From Christensenella massiliensis (GTDB lineage Bacteria; Bacillota; Clostridia; Christensenellales; Christensenellaceae), in contig LT700187.1 in assembly GCA_900155415.1 (NCBI GenBank), positions 806,001-870,000 of the forward strand: a DNA stretch of 64,000 nucleotides, given 5' to 3'. The notes under the pieces were generated by a model, which worked only from the letters and a program-made list of their open reading frames with translations, did not search any database and was not told the DNA's origin. The position numbers and the translations under genes are program-made. Shown here one piece after another: positions 9,065-17,699 of the stretch; positions within the stretch are counted from its first letter, which is position 1; each line of letters opens with the position of its first letter.

Positions 9065-10090
9065 TTATTTTTTCGGCAGGGCTTTCGGTTTGTTAAGTAA
9101 AAAATTGGAGGCCAATACTGATCCAATCAGCAGAAGGCCGATGATAATCATCATAACCTGTGCCGAAATATTGATAAGCCCAAGACCATATCTCAGATAT
9201 CCTACGATAAATACCGCAAGAATCGCTCCAAGCATATTTCCTTTTCCCCCTGCTGTCGATACGCCGCCTAGCACAACCATGGCAATAACGTCCAGTTCAT
9301 AGCCCTGCGCTACATTTGGCCTCGTAGATGCCATGCGGGATGTAAGAAACAGTGCACATGCGCCCGCCATAAGACCCATAAGCGTAAAAATAATAATTTT
9401 ATTACGATTTACCTTGATTCCGGAATATCTGCTTGTTGTCTCATTGTTTCCCATTGCATAAACCTGCCGCCCAAATACGCTTTTATGCAGCAGCAACCCA
9501 AAAACTACGGCAAGGATAATAAACATTAGCAGTGAAAATGGAATCGGCCCAACATATCCCCAGCTTAAATACTGGAACCATTCCGGAAAGCCTCCTGAGG
9601 CTTGATCTTCCAGTATGATATAAGCGATTCCGCGATAAATCGTCATCGTTGCCAATGTGATAATCATGGAGGGAAGTTCCTTGCATTTTGCAATCAGAAT
9701 CCCGTTTATATAACCGCACCCAAGGCCTACTGCAAGACAGAGTACCATTGAAAGCTCCATCGGCATTCCTGCATTATAAGCTATTGCCATAATGACGGAG
9801 CACAAAGCTGCGGTTGATCCAACCGAGATATCTATCTCTCCCAGCAGGATAACAAAGACCATTGCCAGAACCATGAAGCCTTTGTCCATAAAATTCATCG
9901 TCGCGTCCAATACTTGTGTTCCGCGGAAATAATCCGATATCGAGCCATTGATGATTAGTATGACGACCAATATGATAACGAGCAGCCATTCCCACTGTAG
10001 AAAGAATTTTTTTGGATCCAACTTATGTTCCAAAACCGAACGATCCAATTCTACGTTTGTGCGTTTGTTTAAAGTAGCCATCTTGCTCAT
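9065..10090 (-). CDS. Sugar ABC transporter permease (RbsC/LsrD family)
   Basis: 341 residues, with a cytoplasmic N-terminus of about 30 residues and then about 9-10 membrane segments. Family landmark: GEIDISVGSTAALCSVIMA, the conserved permease loop near the first third, with VVLGGVSTAGGKGNMLGAIL near the C-terminus. It forms the channel with the second permease. Its start overlaps the end of that upstream permease gene by 4 bases (ATGA), and the binding-protein gene begins 58 bases after it, so all are one transcript. The exact sugar is unknown. Confidence 0.92.
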   Translation of the reverse strand: MSKMATLNKRTNVELDRSVLEHKLDPKKFFLQWEWLLVIILVVILIINGSISDYFRGTQVLDATMNFMDKGFMVLAMVFVILLGEIDISVGSTAALCSVIMAIAYNAGMPMELSMVLCLAVGLGCGYINGILIAKCKELPSMIITLATMTIYRGIAYIILEDQASGGFPEWFQYLSWGYVGPIPFSLLMFIILAVVFGLLLHKSVFGRQVYAMGNNETTSRYSGIKVNRNKIIIFTLMGLMAGACALFLTSRMASTRPNVAQGYELDVIAMVVLGGVSTAGGKGNMLGAILAVFIVGYLRYGLGLINISAQVMMIIIGLLLIGSVLASNFLLNKPKALPKK

Positions 10091-11091
10091 ATCTCCCTTC
10101 TCTTTAAAGCATTCTTATCCGCCCTGCGTTTTACCGAGATATTCAGCAGGATTGCCACCAATATGATAATTCCCTGTATAAAGTCCTCCCAGAAAGTAGA
10201 TACATTAATCAATGGCAGTGCATTTTGCAACACCCCAAGCAGTAACACTCCGAGAAGCAAACCGCCTACCTTTCCGGTTCCGCCGGATACGCTGACACCG
10301 CCAAGCACGCAGGCAGCAATCACATTCATCTCGTAGCCAGTCGCCGTATCGCCCTGTGCAGAGGCGAATTTGGCAACCCACAGTACTCCTGCCAGTCCGG
10401 TAAGCAGCCCCAGCAGCGTATAGGACATGATTAAAATCCGGTCTTTTTTAATACCGGTGATAACTGCGCTTTCCGGATTGGAGCCCACGGCATAAATATA
10501 CCGGCCCGTCCGGTTATAATTCAGAAAATAGTAGAAAATCAATACCACGACAACCGCAATGATGATAAGAGTATTGAGTGGGCCGATGCCACTTGTTGCG
10601 ATAGACTTGAACCCATCCGACATCTGATGCGCCGAGACCCATTTACTACCGCTGATTAAATAGGTTAGGCCGCGGAATACATTCATCATGCCCAATGTAG
10701 CTATAATCGGTATGATCCTTCCTTTTGCCACCAATACACCGTTTACTGCCCCGCATCCGATTCCTACTCCCATGCCGATCAGTATTGCAACGACCGCAGG
10801 TAACTGTGGGACATACTGCACCGTGAGTGCGGATACCATTCCTGCCAGTGCTACGATCGCACCAACCGATAGATCAATTCCGCCTGTAATCATTACCATC
10901 ATCATCCCAACAGCAAGAATTGCCAGGATTGACGTGTTTCTAAGCATATCGGCGAGATTTTCCCATGTAAAAAATGTCGGATTAATCGCTTGAAAAACTA
11001 CGCACAATACGATCAGGAAAATCAACAGTCCTAATTCGCGGAATATCTTTTTTGTTTTATTTTTTTCTAAAATATTTACAGATGATTTCAC
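10087..11091 (-). CDS. Sugar ABC transporter permease (RbsC/LsrC family)
   Basis: 334 residues of mostly membrane segments. Landmarks: MMVMITGGIDLSVGAIVALA (the conserved GGIDLSVG loop), NPESAVITGIKKDRI, and VIAACVLGGVSVSGGTGKVG. Partner of the neighbouring permease in a heterodimeric channel. It lies 20 bases downstream of the ATPase gene and overlaps the next permease by 4 bases, so coupled translation is likely. Confidence 0.92.
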   Translation of the reverse strand: MKSSVNILEKNKTKKIFRELGLLIFLIVLCVVFQAINPTFFTWENLADMLRNTSILAILAVGMMMVMITGGIDLSVGAIVALAGMVSALTVQYVPQLPAVVAILIGMGVGIGCGAVNGVLVAKGRIIPIIATLGMMNVFRGLTYLISGSKWVSAHQMSDGFKSIATSGIGPLNTLIIIAVVVVLIFYYFLNYNRTGRYIYAVGSNPESAVITGIKKDRILIMSYTLLGLLTGLAGVLWVAKFASAQGDTATGYEMNVIAACVLGGVSVSGGTGKVGGLLLGVLLLGVLQNALPLINVSTFWEDFIQGIIILVAILLNISVKRRADKNALKRREI

Positions 11092-11111
11092 TTCCCCATT
11101 CCCCTTGCTTT

Positions 11112-12605
11112 TTATTCTCCCAGCATAGCCGCTTCCAATATTTTTTCCTGATTTGCCTCTTCGCTTTTGAATTCGGCTGTAATTCTTCCTGATTTCATTA
11201 CGATGATGCGGTCAGCCATACCCAAAACCTCCGGCATTTCCGAAGAGATCAGAAGGATTCCATATCCCTGTTCAGCAAGTTCTCCCATAATCTCATAAAT
11301 AGCCGCCTTTGCGCCGACGTCAACGCCTTTTGTCGGTTCGTCCATAATAATCAGTTTCAAATTCGAGGTAAGCGCTTTTGCTACCACAACCTTTTGTTGA
11401 TTCCCGCCAGACAACGAGGATGCCTTATCATAAATGGAAGACGCCTTGACCGCCATTTTCTCCGCAAGTTCCTGCGCCGTCTTGCTCTCTTTTGTTTTGT
11501 TATACCATGGTCCGTCCCGAAACCGATCCATATTTCCAAGCCCAATATTTTTAGAAATTTCCCAATCGAGTATCAACGCCTGTTTTTGCCGATCCTCCGG
11601 CAATAATCCCAACCCTGCGCACGTCGCGTCAGTCGGGCTTTTGACCTTCACTTCTTTTCCATCTACATAAATCGTTCCTTCACTCGGTTGCGCTATGCCG
11701 AAAATCGTTTCGGCAACCTCGCTTCGTCCTGCGCCGACAAGGCCGGTTAATGCAACGATTTCCCCTTTCTTCACATCAAAAGAAATATCTTTGAAATATC
11801 CGGTACGGCCAAGTTTTTCCACTTTTAGGATTTCCTCGCCAATTTCAATTTTGCGTTTGGGAAACAATTGTTTGATTTCCCTTCCCACCATTGCAATAAT
11901 CATATCTTCATTCGATATCGCATCGACATCCCATGTGCCTATATATTGTGCGTCGCGCAATACAGTTACGCGGTCCGCAAGTCTATACATGTCCTCGAAC
12001 CGATGTGAAATGAAAATAATTGATGCGCCGCCCTCGCGTAATTTTTCCGTATATTCGTATAATTCTTCGCTCTCCCGTTTCGTTAGGGCCGCAGTAGGTT
12101 CATCCATAATAATAATCCGCGCCTGGCTTGAAAGCGCTTTGGCAATTTCCACAAGCTGCTGCTGTGCAACCGAAAGCGTGCCCATGCTGGCCCGCGAATC
12201 AATGTCGGCCCCGAGCCTATCCAAGAGCTCCTGCGCCTTTGCGTGCATCTCTTTCCACTGCAGCGCTTTCATTTTTCCTTTGGTAATTTCATGCCCCAAA
12301 AAAATATTCTCCGTTACACTCAAGTCCGGATAAGCTGTGGAATGCTGGTAAATACAAACGATTCCCGCTTCCTGCGAATCGCGTGTGGATTTAAACTGCA
12401 CCGGCTGTCCATCCAGTTTCATAGTGCCTTCTTCAGGTTGGTGCACTCCGGTAATCACTTTGATAAATGTCGATTTCCCGGCGCCATTTTCCCCCATAAG
12501 GGCATGTATTTCTCCGCGTTTCAGTTGGAAATTTACATCCTGCAGGGCTTTTACACCGGGAAATATTTTTGTGATGTGATTTAATTCCAAAATGTATTCA
12601 TCCAT
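11112..12605 (-). CDS. Sugar ABC transporter ATP-binding protein, two ABC domains (RbsA/LsrA family)
   Basis: 497 residues with two nucleotide-binding domains that power the importer. Domain 1: Walker A GENGAGKSTF, signature LSVAQQQLVEIAKAL, Walker B IIIMDEPTAALT. Domain 2: degenerate P-loop GLVGAGRSE, signature LSGGNQQKVVVAKAL, Walker B LIIMDEPTKGVD. The variant second Walker A is normal for this family. First gene of the operon; GGAGGAG lies 8 bases before the ATG. Gene order ATPase-permease-permease-binding protein resembles lsrACDB, but no Lsr processing enzymes are nearby, so a pentose or deoxyhexose is the likelier cargo, in keeping with the isomerase. Confidence 0.93.
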   Translation of the reverse strand: MDEYILELNHITKIFPGVKALQDVNFQLKRGEIHALMGENGAGKSTFIKVITGVHQPEEGTMKLDGQPVQFKSTRDSQEAGIVCIYQHSTAYPDLSVTENIFLGHEITKGKMKALQWKEMHAKAQELLDRLGADIDSRASMGTLSVAQQQLVEIAKALSSQARIIIMDEPTAALTKRESEELYEYTEKLREGGASIIFISHRFEDMYRLADRVTVLRDAQYIGTWDVDAISNEDMIIAMVGREIKQLFPKRKIEIGEEILKVEKLGRTGYFKDISFDVKKGEIVALTGLVGAGRSEVAETIFGIAQPSEGTIYVDGKEVKVKSPTDATCAGLGLLPEDRQKQALILDWEISKNIGLGNMDRFRDGPWYNKTKESKTAQELAEKMAVKASSIYDKASSLSGGNQQKVVVAKALTSNLKLIIMDEPTKGVDVGAKAAIYEIMGELAEQGYGILLISSEMPEVLGMADRIIVMKSGRITAEFKSEEANQEKILEAAMLGE

Positions 12606-12651
12606 TTTATCTTCTCCTCCAGCCAGTCCGTTACATTTCCATGCCGCAAAT

Positions 12652-12679
12652 ATTTTATATTACATCAAAAGTTTTACAA
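12652..12679 (-). promoter_or_regulatory. Probable promoter of the sugar importer operon
   Basis: Minus strand TTGTAA (12674-12679), 16-base spacer, TAAAAT (12652-12657). It lies about 50 bases before the ATPase start codon. Confidence 0.5.
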
Positions 12680-12739
12680 AATCTCAGCCTATTATTTTCT
12701 AAGTTTATTTTTGAATGGCGATTATTATACTGTAGAAAT

Positions 12740-12799
12740 TTAGCCATAAAAAAATGCGCTCTGTTGAGCGCATAATAGTAGCAATATGGTATTGGTCAT
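12740..12799 (-). CDS. Possible 19-codon ORF overlapping the small-RNA terminator
   Basis: ATG at 12799, preceded by AAAGGTG at 7 bases, reads MTNTILLLLCAQQSAFFYG and stops at TAA. The peptide is hydrophobic in its middle. The terminator stem encodes CAQQSA. It may be a leader peptide that links translation to termination, a small toxin-like peptide, or chance. No homology is claimed. Confidence 0.3.
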   Translation of the reverse strand: MTNTILLLLCAQQSAFFYG

Positions 12800-12874
12800 A
12801 AACGTACACCTTTAAAACCGACGCTCGTTTAAATCGGAGAACCTCGGAGGCAAACTGCTCTTCAAGTACTGTCT
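12747..12874 (-). ncRNA. Unassigned small RNA or leader, about 128 nt, with own promoter and terminator
   Basis: The minus strand has TTGATT (12904-12909), a 17-base spacer and TAAAAT (12881-12886), predicting a start near 12874. The transcript would end at a hairpin ATGCGCTC/GAGCGCAT (12754-12773) followed by seven T residues. Internal pairings such as GUCUguAGAC and CCGA/UCGG are visible. I do not recognise a known RNA family. It could be a free small RNA or an attenuator in front of the importer operon, which begins about 140 bases further on. Confidence 0.5.
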
Positions 12875-12995
12875 ACAGACATTTTACCTGTTTGTAAAAT
12901 TTAAATCAATGTTCAATATTATGATAAAATTACACTATATTGCGTTAATAAAATCGTTTAACTCCCGATATCATTTTCAAATGCTTTCATTCCAT

Positions 12996-13020
12996 CAAAA
13001 AAGCCGTCCGGCGGGCAGCC
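12996..13020 (-). terminator. Terminator of the kdp operon
   Basis: Imperfect hairpin GCTGCCCGCCGGACGGC on the minus strand, followed by TTTTTTGATGG. It lies about 25-45 bases after the kdpE stop. The span 12910-12995 between it and the small-RNA promoter shows nothing else. Confidence 0.55.
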
Positions 13021-13043
13021 GTGGTAGCTTGCAGGCTCCTGCC

Positions 13044-13739
13044 TCATTCGTCCGCGAAACGGTAGCCCACGCCGACCTCCGTCATGATATAGCGCGGCTT
13101 TGCGGTGTTCTTCTCGATCTTGCGGCGGATATTCGCCATGAACACACGCAGCGACTGGGAATCCTCCGTATATTCATAGCCCCACACCTGCTTATTGATA
13201 AAGCTGTGCGTCAGCACCTTGCCCCTGTTTTCCACCAACAGGGTGAGCAGCTTGTATTCGATAGGCGTAAGGTGCACGTCCTTTCCGTCCACCACGACCC
13301 TGCGCTTTTCAAAGTCGATCGCAAGCCCGTCCAGTTCAAAGCTCTCCTTAGCCGCCGGATGCGGCGCACGTTTCCGGAGCGCCACCCGTACCCGGGCAAG
13401 GAGCTCGCCGATGCTGAACGGCTTCGTGATATAATCGTCCGCACCCGCGTCGAGCGCCTCCACCTTTTCACGCTCCTGTCCGCGCGCCGACACCACGATA
13501 ATAGGTACGTCTGACGCCTGGCGTACCTGCCTCAAAACCTCCAGTCCATCAATATCCGGCAAACCGAGATCGAGCAGAATAACATCCGGATTGTTGGCAA
13601 GCGAAAGCGAGATACCGTCAAGGCCGGTCTGAGCCGTCTCGAAGCGGTAGCCGTTCGTTTTCAGAGAGATGCTCAAAAAATTGAGTATCGTCTGGTCGTC
13701 TTCAATGATCAAAATACGCGTATCTTCCATTTTTATCAC
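13044..13739 (-). CDS. kdpE: Response regulator KdpE
   Basis: OmpR-family regulator, 231 residues. The receiver domain has the acidic pair EDD near residue 13-15, phospho-acceptor D57 in VILLDLGLPD, and K109 in DYITKPFSIGEL. The C-terminal winged helix includes LTPIEYKLLTLLVENRGKV and SQSLRVFMANIRRKIE. It activates kdpFABC when phosphorylated by KdpD. The start ATG overlaps the stop of the kinase gene by 4 bases, so the pair is translationally coupled. It is the last gene of the operon. Confidence 0.95.
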   Translation of the reverse strand: MIKMEDTRILIIEDDQTILNFLSISLKTNGYRFETAQTGLDGISLSLANNPDVILLDLGLPDIDGLEVLRQVRQASDVPIIVVSARGQEREKVEALDAGADDYITKPFSIGELLARVRVALRKRAPHPAAKESFELDGLAIDFEKRRVVVDGKDVHLTPIEYKLLTLLVENRGKVLTHSFINKQVWGYEYTEDSQSLRVFMANIRRKIEKNTAKPRYIMTEVGVGYRFADE

Positions 13740-15217
13740 TCCAAGGGCAGGGCGAACTTGAACGTCGCTCCGCCGCGGTCATTATTCATGGCGACGATCA
13801 CGCCCCCATGCGCTTCCACAATAGACCTGCAGATGCTCAGGCCGATGCCCATCCCGCGTTTTGCGTCCCCGCTAACCGCCGGGGCCGTCACAAAGTTGTC
13901 GAATACCTTATCCAGAATGGAAGGGTCTATCCCTTTTCCATCATCTGAAACTTCAAACACCATATAGCCGCTCTCCGGATAGGCGCGCAGATCGATATGC
14001 GCATGCTCAGGCGTATATTTCACCGCATTGTCGAGCAGGTTTACGAGCACCTGTATGATGAGCCGCCCGTCCATCGGCACCTCCATCACCGCATCCGGCA
14101 TATTGATGGCAATATCCCGCCCGCCTTTCAGCCGTTCGATGCGGCGGTATGCCTCGCTGACAACGTCGTCCACCACCTCCGGCTGTTTTTTGAGAACAAG
14201 CTCACCCTCCGAGATGCGCGTCATATTGAGCAGGTTCTCCACCATGTTGTTGAGCCACTGCGCGTCGTTGCGGATGTTGCCCACAAGACTCAATATCTGT
14301 TCCTCCGAAAGGCTCCTGAGGCTATCCGCAATGAAGTTGGCAGAACCCGCTATGCCGGTGAGCGGCGTCCGCAGGTCGTGCGAGATGGCGCGCAGAAGAT
14401 CGTTGCGCAAACGTTCCTTTTCGATCCGCAGCTTGCTTTCCTCCTGCTGACGGTACAGCGTCTCCCGCTGCATCGCGCCGGAAATTTGCGAAACTACCGT
14501 CTGGATCATCAGCATCTCCCCCGGGGCGGGAGCCGCGTCTCCGCAGTGTATCCCCGCGACGCCATAGACCTCGTGCCCGCTCCGGATCGGGAGATACAGC
14601 CATTTTGAACCGGAAAAATAATCCGTTCCGCAGCCGCACGGCTTCACATTTTCAAAGCACCACCGCGCTGCCTCGTTCTCCTCCAGCTCCGCGGCCGCAT
14701 GTCTGCCTGCCGAAAGGTCCCGCGCCGTATAGATGATGCACTGGCGGTCCTCCAGCTTGGAAAGCCCGTTCATGCCGTAATGCACGATGTCGTCCATTCC
14801 GGACACATTAAGGAAGCTCGTACTGACGTCATAGAGGGAGCGCATCTGCTTCTCCCGGTACTGCGCTTCGGCCACATGCTTATGCAGCTTGCTCGTGAGC
14901 AGGCTCACGATGAACGAGCCCACCAGCAAAATCACCAGCGTCACGATATAATTCGGGTCGTTCACCAAAAAAGTGAACGTCGGCGCGGTGAAAAAGAAGT
15001 TGTAGGCCAGAATGCTGACGACCGAAGCGATGATCCCGTAGAGGAACCGTTCCGTCGCCATCGTGATGAGGAGCACCCCCACGAGGTAGATCATGGAGAT
15101 ATTCTCTGTCCTCAGCCCGGCGAGGCTGAACAGATATGCCACGGCCGTACACAGCGCGAGGATGGCAGCTGTTTTCAGGATATTCATTGCTATCGTCTGT
15201 TTTTTCGATCGTTTCAT
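13736..15217 (-). CDS. kdpD: KdpD C-terminal protein: DUF4118 membrane domain, GAF, histidine kinase
   Basis: 493 residues, corresponding to the second half of KdpD. Four membrane segments lie at about 12-110 (DUF4118, with AYNFFFTAPTFTF). A GAF-like domain follows at about 125-250, then HisKA with H280 in LLRAISHDLRTPLTG, and HATPase with VLVNLLDNAVKYTPE and GMGIGLSICRSIVEAHGG. It should autophosphorylate and control KdpE. It lacks the KdpD-N and Usp domains, which are on the separate upstream gene 65 bases away. ATG follows GGATAGGAAC. The split appears functional, since both parts are intact. Confidence 0.92.
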   Translation of the reverse strand: MKRSKKQTIAMNILKTAAILALCTAVAYLFSLAGLRTENISMIYLVGVLLITMATERFLYGIIASVVSILAYNFFFTAPTFTFLVNDPNYIVTLVILLVGSFIVSLLTSKLHKHVAEAQYREKQMRSLYDVSTSFLNVSGMDDIVHYGMNGLSKLEDRQCIIYTARDLSAGRHAAAELEENEAARWCFENVKPCGCGTDYFSGSKWLYLPIRSGHEVYGVAGIHCGDAAPAPGEMLMIQTVVSQISGAMQRETLYRQQEESKLRIEKERLRNDLLRAISHDLRTPLTGIAGSANFIADSLRSLSEEQILSLVGNIRNDAQWLNNMVENLLNMTRISEGELVLKKQPEVVDDVVSEAYRRIERLKGGRDIAINMPDAVMEVPMDGRLIIQVLVNLLDNAVKYTPEHAHIDLRAYPESGYMVFEVSDDGKGIDPSILDKVFDNFVTAPAVSGDAKRGMGIGLSICRSIVEAHGGVIVAMNNDRGGATFKFALPLE

Positions 15218-15282
15218 GTTCCGTTCCTATCCGTTTTCCGTTCTTTCCCTTTATCATAAACGATTTTCCGGAAACCGCAACC

Positions 15283-16974
15283 CTATTCCTGATTTTTCAT
15301 CCAATCCTCCTTGAGCTTTTCCCTCTGGAGCTCAAGATTATATTTCAGCTGCTCGTCCGACAGCCGCTGGCGCTCAAGCGCCATTGCGACCTGCGAGGCG
15401 ATCATGCGCAGCAGCATCCGCTGGTCCTGTGAGAGCAGGGCTTTTTTGCAGGATACGCCCATCACGCCAAGCACCGCGCCCTGCGACATGATCGGCATAT
15501 AAAACGCGCCCGCGCCCATCAGGGTGTCTGTTCCCGCCCCCGCGCGCTTTTTGTTGAGCAGCACCCATTTGGCCACCGCCTTTTCATCGTCTCCCAGAAG
15601 GAAAGACGCATCCTCGTCGAATTCCGCCTGCCAGAACACGCCCGGCTTGTTCATATCCGGCAGATAAAAGATGACGGAGCGCTCGAGTATCCGCGAGATA
15701 TATTCGTTCATACCGGAGATGATGTTCATAAGGCCGCGCGTCGCCAGCAGCTTCTTGCTGATCTCATAGAGGATCTGCGTCCGCTGCTCGAGCAGGCCGA
15801 AATCCTTGCGGCTGCTCTGCTTCGCCGGTTTTTTGTATTTTGTTCCGGCGTTGTCCGAATCCGGTATGATATGCAGCTCCGCATGCTTCAGCAGGCTGAT
15901 GAGCTGATCTTCAAAGTCTTCCTTAAAGAAATCCTTCAGATGCTTTTTATTGCGTGTCTTTCCGATGATAACGTTTGTCACGCCCGTCAGGTTCGCGTGC
16001 GCGGCGACCACCTCGGCAAGGTTTTCGCCATACATGGTCACGACCTCCGCGCCGAGCTGTTCAGCAAGATTCATGTTGTCGCGCAGCAGCTTGCCCTGTT
16101 CGGGTGTAAGCTTCGTGCGCGTTTCCACATACAGCGCCTCCCATTTGGCGTGGTAGGCTTCCGCCATGCGCGCGCCTACGCGCAGGTTTTTTGCGGAAGA
16201 AGGCGAGGGAGAGAGCAGCACCAGCAACTTTTCGCTGACGCTCTTCTCCATCGCCTTTCCGTCCCGCCCATAGATGCGGTCCGCCGTGCGGCGCATGGAT
16301 ATCTCACGCAGGGTAGAGAGGTTCTGCCGCGTGAAAAAGTTGTTCATCGCCGTCACGACCCGCTCGGGCCGGTAAATTTTTCCCTCCTCGAACCGTTTTA
16401 AGAGCTCTTCCGGCTCGATATCCACGAGGGCCACGCTGTCCGCTTTATCGAAAATATAATCCGGGATCGTCTCGCGCACCTCGATGTGCGTGATATCCTT
16501 GATGATGTCGTTGAGGCTTGCAAGATGCTGAACATTCACTGTTGTATAGACGTCGATCCCCGCGTTCAGAAGCTCCTCCACGTCCTGATAGCGTTTCTTG
16601 TTGCGTACGCCCGGCGCGTTCGTATGGGCAAGCTCGTCCACAAGAATGAGCTGCGGATGGCGCGCGAGCGCGCCGTCAAGGTCAAATTCATTGAGGACGA
16701 TATTTTTATAGCCCACCTTTTTGGTGGGAAGGACAGGCAGTCCTTCCACCAGCTTCATCGTCTCCGCACGCGTGTGCGGCTCGATATATCCAACGACTAC
16801 GTCGAGCCCGCTGTCAAGGCAGTCGTGCGCCGCCCGCAGCATCGCGTAGGTCTTGCCTACGCCCGCGGAGTATCCGAAAAATATTTTTAATTTTCCTGTC
16901 CGGTCCGGCGCTTCCTCCGTTCCGATCTGCCGCAGCAGCTCGTCCGGATTCGGCCTTTCACTCTCGTCATACAT
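15283..16974 (-). CDS. kdpD: KdpD N-terminal protein: KdpD sensor ATPase-like domain, Usp, extra GAF
   Basis: 563 residues. The KdpD N-terminal domain (about 25-235) has the P-loop GYSAGVGKTYAM and LILVDELAHTNAPG. A universal-stress-protein domain follows at about 245-370 (LLVLLSPSPSSAKNLRVG, TNVIIGKTRNK). In Firmicutes this region is known to sense K+ and c-di-AMP. The last ~160 residues form a GAF domain (ILYEISKKLLATRGLMNIIS, then GAFYMPIMSQGAVLGVMG), ending in a charged helix. The ORF ends cleanly, without membrane or kinase parts; these are on the next gene. It lies 34 bases after kdpC. The extra GAF means this is not merely a frameshifted KdpD. Confidence 0.92.
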   Translation of the reverse strand: MYDESERPNPDELLRQIGTEEAPDRTGKLKIFFGYSAGVGKTYAMLRAAHDCLDSGLDVVVGYIEPHTRAETMKLVEGLPVLPTKKVGYKNIVLNEFDLDGALARHPQLILVDELAHTNAPGVRNKKRYQDVEELLNAGIDVYTTVNVQHLASLNDIIKDITHIEVRETIPDYIFDKADSVALVDIEPEELLKRFEEGKIYRPERVVTAMNNFFTRQNLSTLREISMRRTADRIYGRDGKAMEKSVSEKLLVLLSPSPSSAKNLRVGARMAEAYHAKWEALYVETRTKLTPEQGKLLRDNMNLAEQLGAEVVTMYGENLAEVVAAHANLTGVTNVIIGKTRNKKHLKDFFKEDFEDQLISLLKHAELHIIPDSDNAGTKYKKPAKQSSRKDFGLLEQRTQILYEISKKLLATRGLMNIISGMNEYISRILERSVIFYLPDMNKPGVFWQAEFDEDASFLLGDDEKAVAKWVLLNKKRAGAGTDTLMGAGAFYMPIMSQGAVLGVMGVSCKKALLSQDQRMLLRMIASQVAMALERQRLSDEQLKYNLELQREKLKEDWMKNQE

Positions 16975-17008
16975 AGTCTTTCCCTCTCATCTGGTTTTTA
17001 TGGCCAGT

Positions 17009-17608
17009 TTAACTGATAATTTTCTTCCCGTCCAGTTCAAGGTTCACCATCAGCACATTCACACGGTCCTCGCCCATGAAGCCAAGATCCTTTCCGTCCG
17101 TGTGCTTTGCGATGATCGCACGCACCTCATCCTCGCTCATGCCGCGCTCACGCGCGATGCGGGGCACCTGATATTCCGCCGCTGCCGGCGAGATATGCGG
17201 GTCAAGGCCGCTGCCCGACGCCGTCACGAGGTCCATCGGGATATCCGCTGTATTCTCCGGATCGAGCTCATGCCACCAATCGATGCGTTCCTGCACGAGC
17301 TCCGCCTGTTCCTCGGAAACTGCCGAAAGGTTGGACGCTGCCGCGCTTCCCGTGTTCGGGCGGCCGATGAGATACTGCGGCTCGGTGAATTCCTGTCCTA
17401 TGAGTTCAGAGCCGTAGCATACCACGCTCCCGTCCTCCTCTTCTACATAGATGAGGCTCCCGTTTGCCTGATAGGGCATTGTGAGCTGTGCGATTCCCGT
17501 CATGACAAGCGGATAAATCAGACCGCAGAATACCGTCATGAATACCGCGCATATAAGGCCCGCGATCCATATCCTCGGTTTTGTATTCGTACTTTTTTTC
17601 TCTTCCAT
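17009..17608 (-). CDS. kdpC: K+-transporting ATPase subunit KdpC
   Basis: 199 residues, typical size. One N-terminal membrane helix (IWIAGLICAVFMTVFCGLIY), then an extracytoplasmic domain. Family motifs: QANGSLI, GQEFTEPQYLIGRP, and SGSGLDPHISPAAAEYQVPR. KdpC stabilises the complex and raises ATP affinity of KdpB. Located between kdpB and the kdpD N-terminal gene on one strand. Confidence 0.95.
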   Translation of the reverse strand: MEEKKSTNTKPRIWIAGLICAVFMTVFCGLIYPLVMTGIAQLTMPYQANGSLIYVEEEDGSVVCYGSELIGQEFTEPQYLIGRPNTGSAAASNLSAVSEEQAELVQERIDWWHELDPENTADIPMDLVTASGSGLDPHISPAAAEYQVPRIARERGMSEDEVRAIIAKHTDGKDLGFMGEDRVNVLMVNLELDGKKIIS

Positions 17609-17699
17609 TTCAGACTCCTTCTTCCTTTTCCGTCTGTCTGCATCGTTCCGGATCCTGCGGGAACGGGGCTATCCCCTCCCGCAGGCCGGTCCGTTATTC

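Noticed and set aside
7900-12605. AI-2 (Lsr) quorum-signal uptake system
   Set aside because: Gene order resembles lsrACDB, but lsrK, lsrF, lsrG and lsrR are absent, and the isomerase plus AraC regulator point to sugar use.
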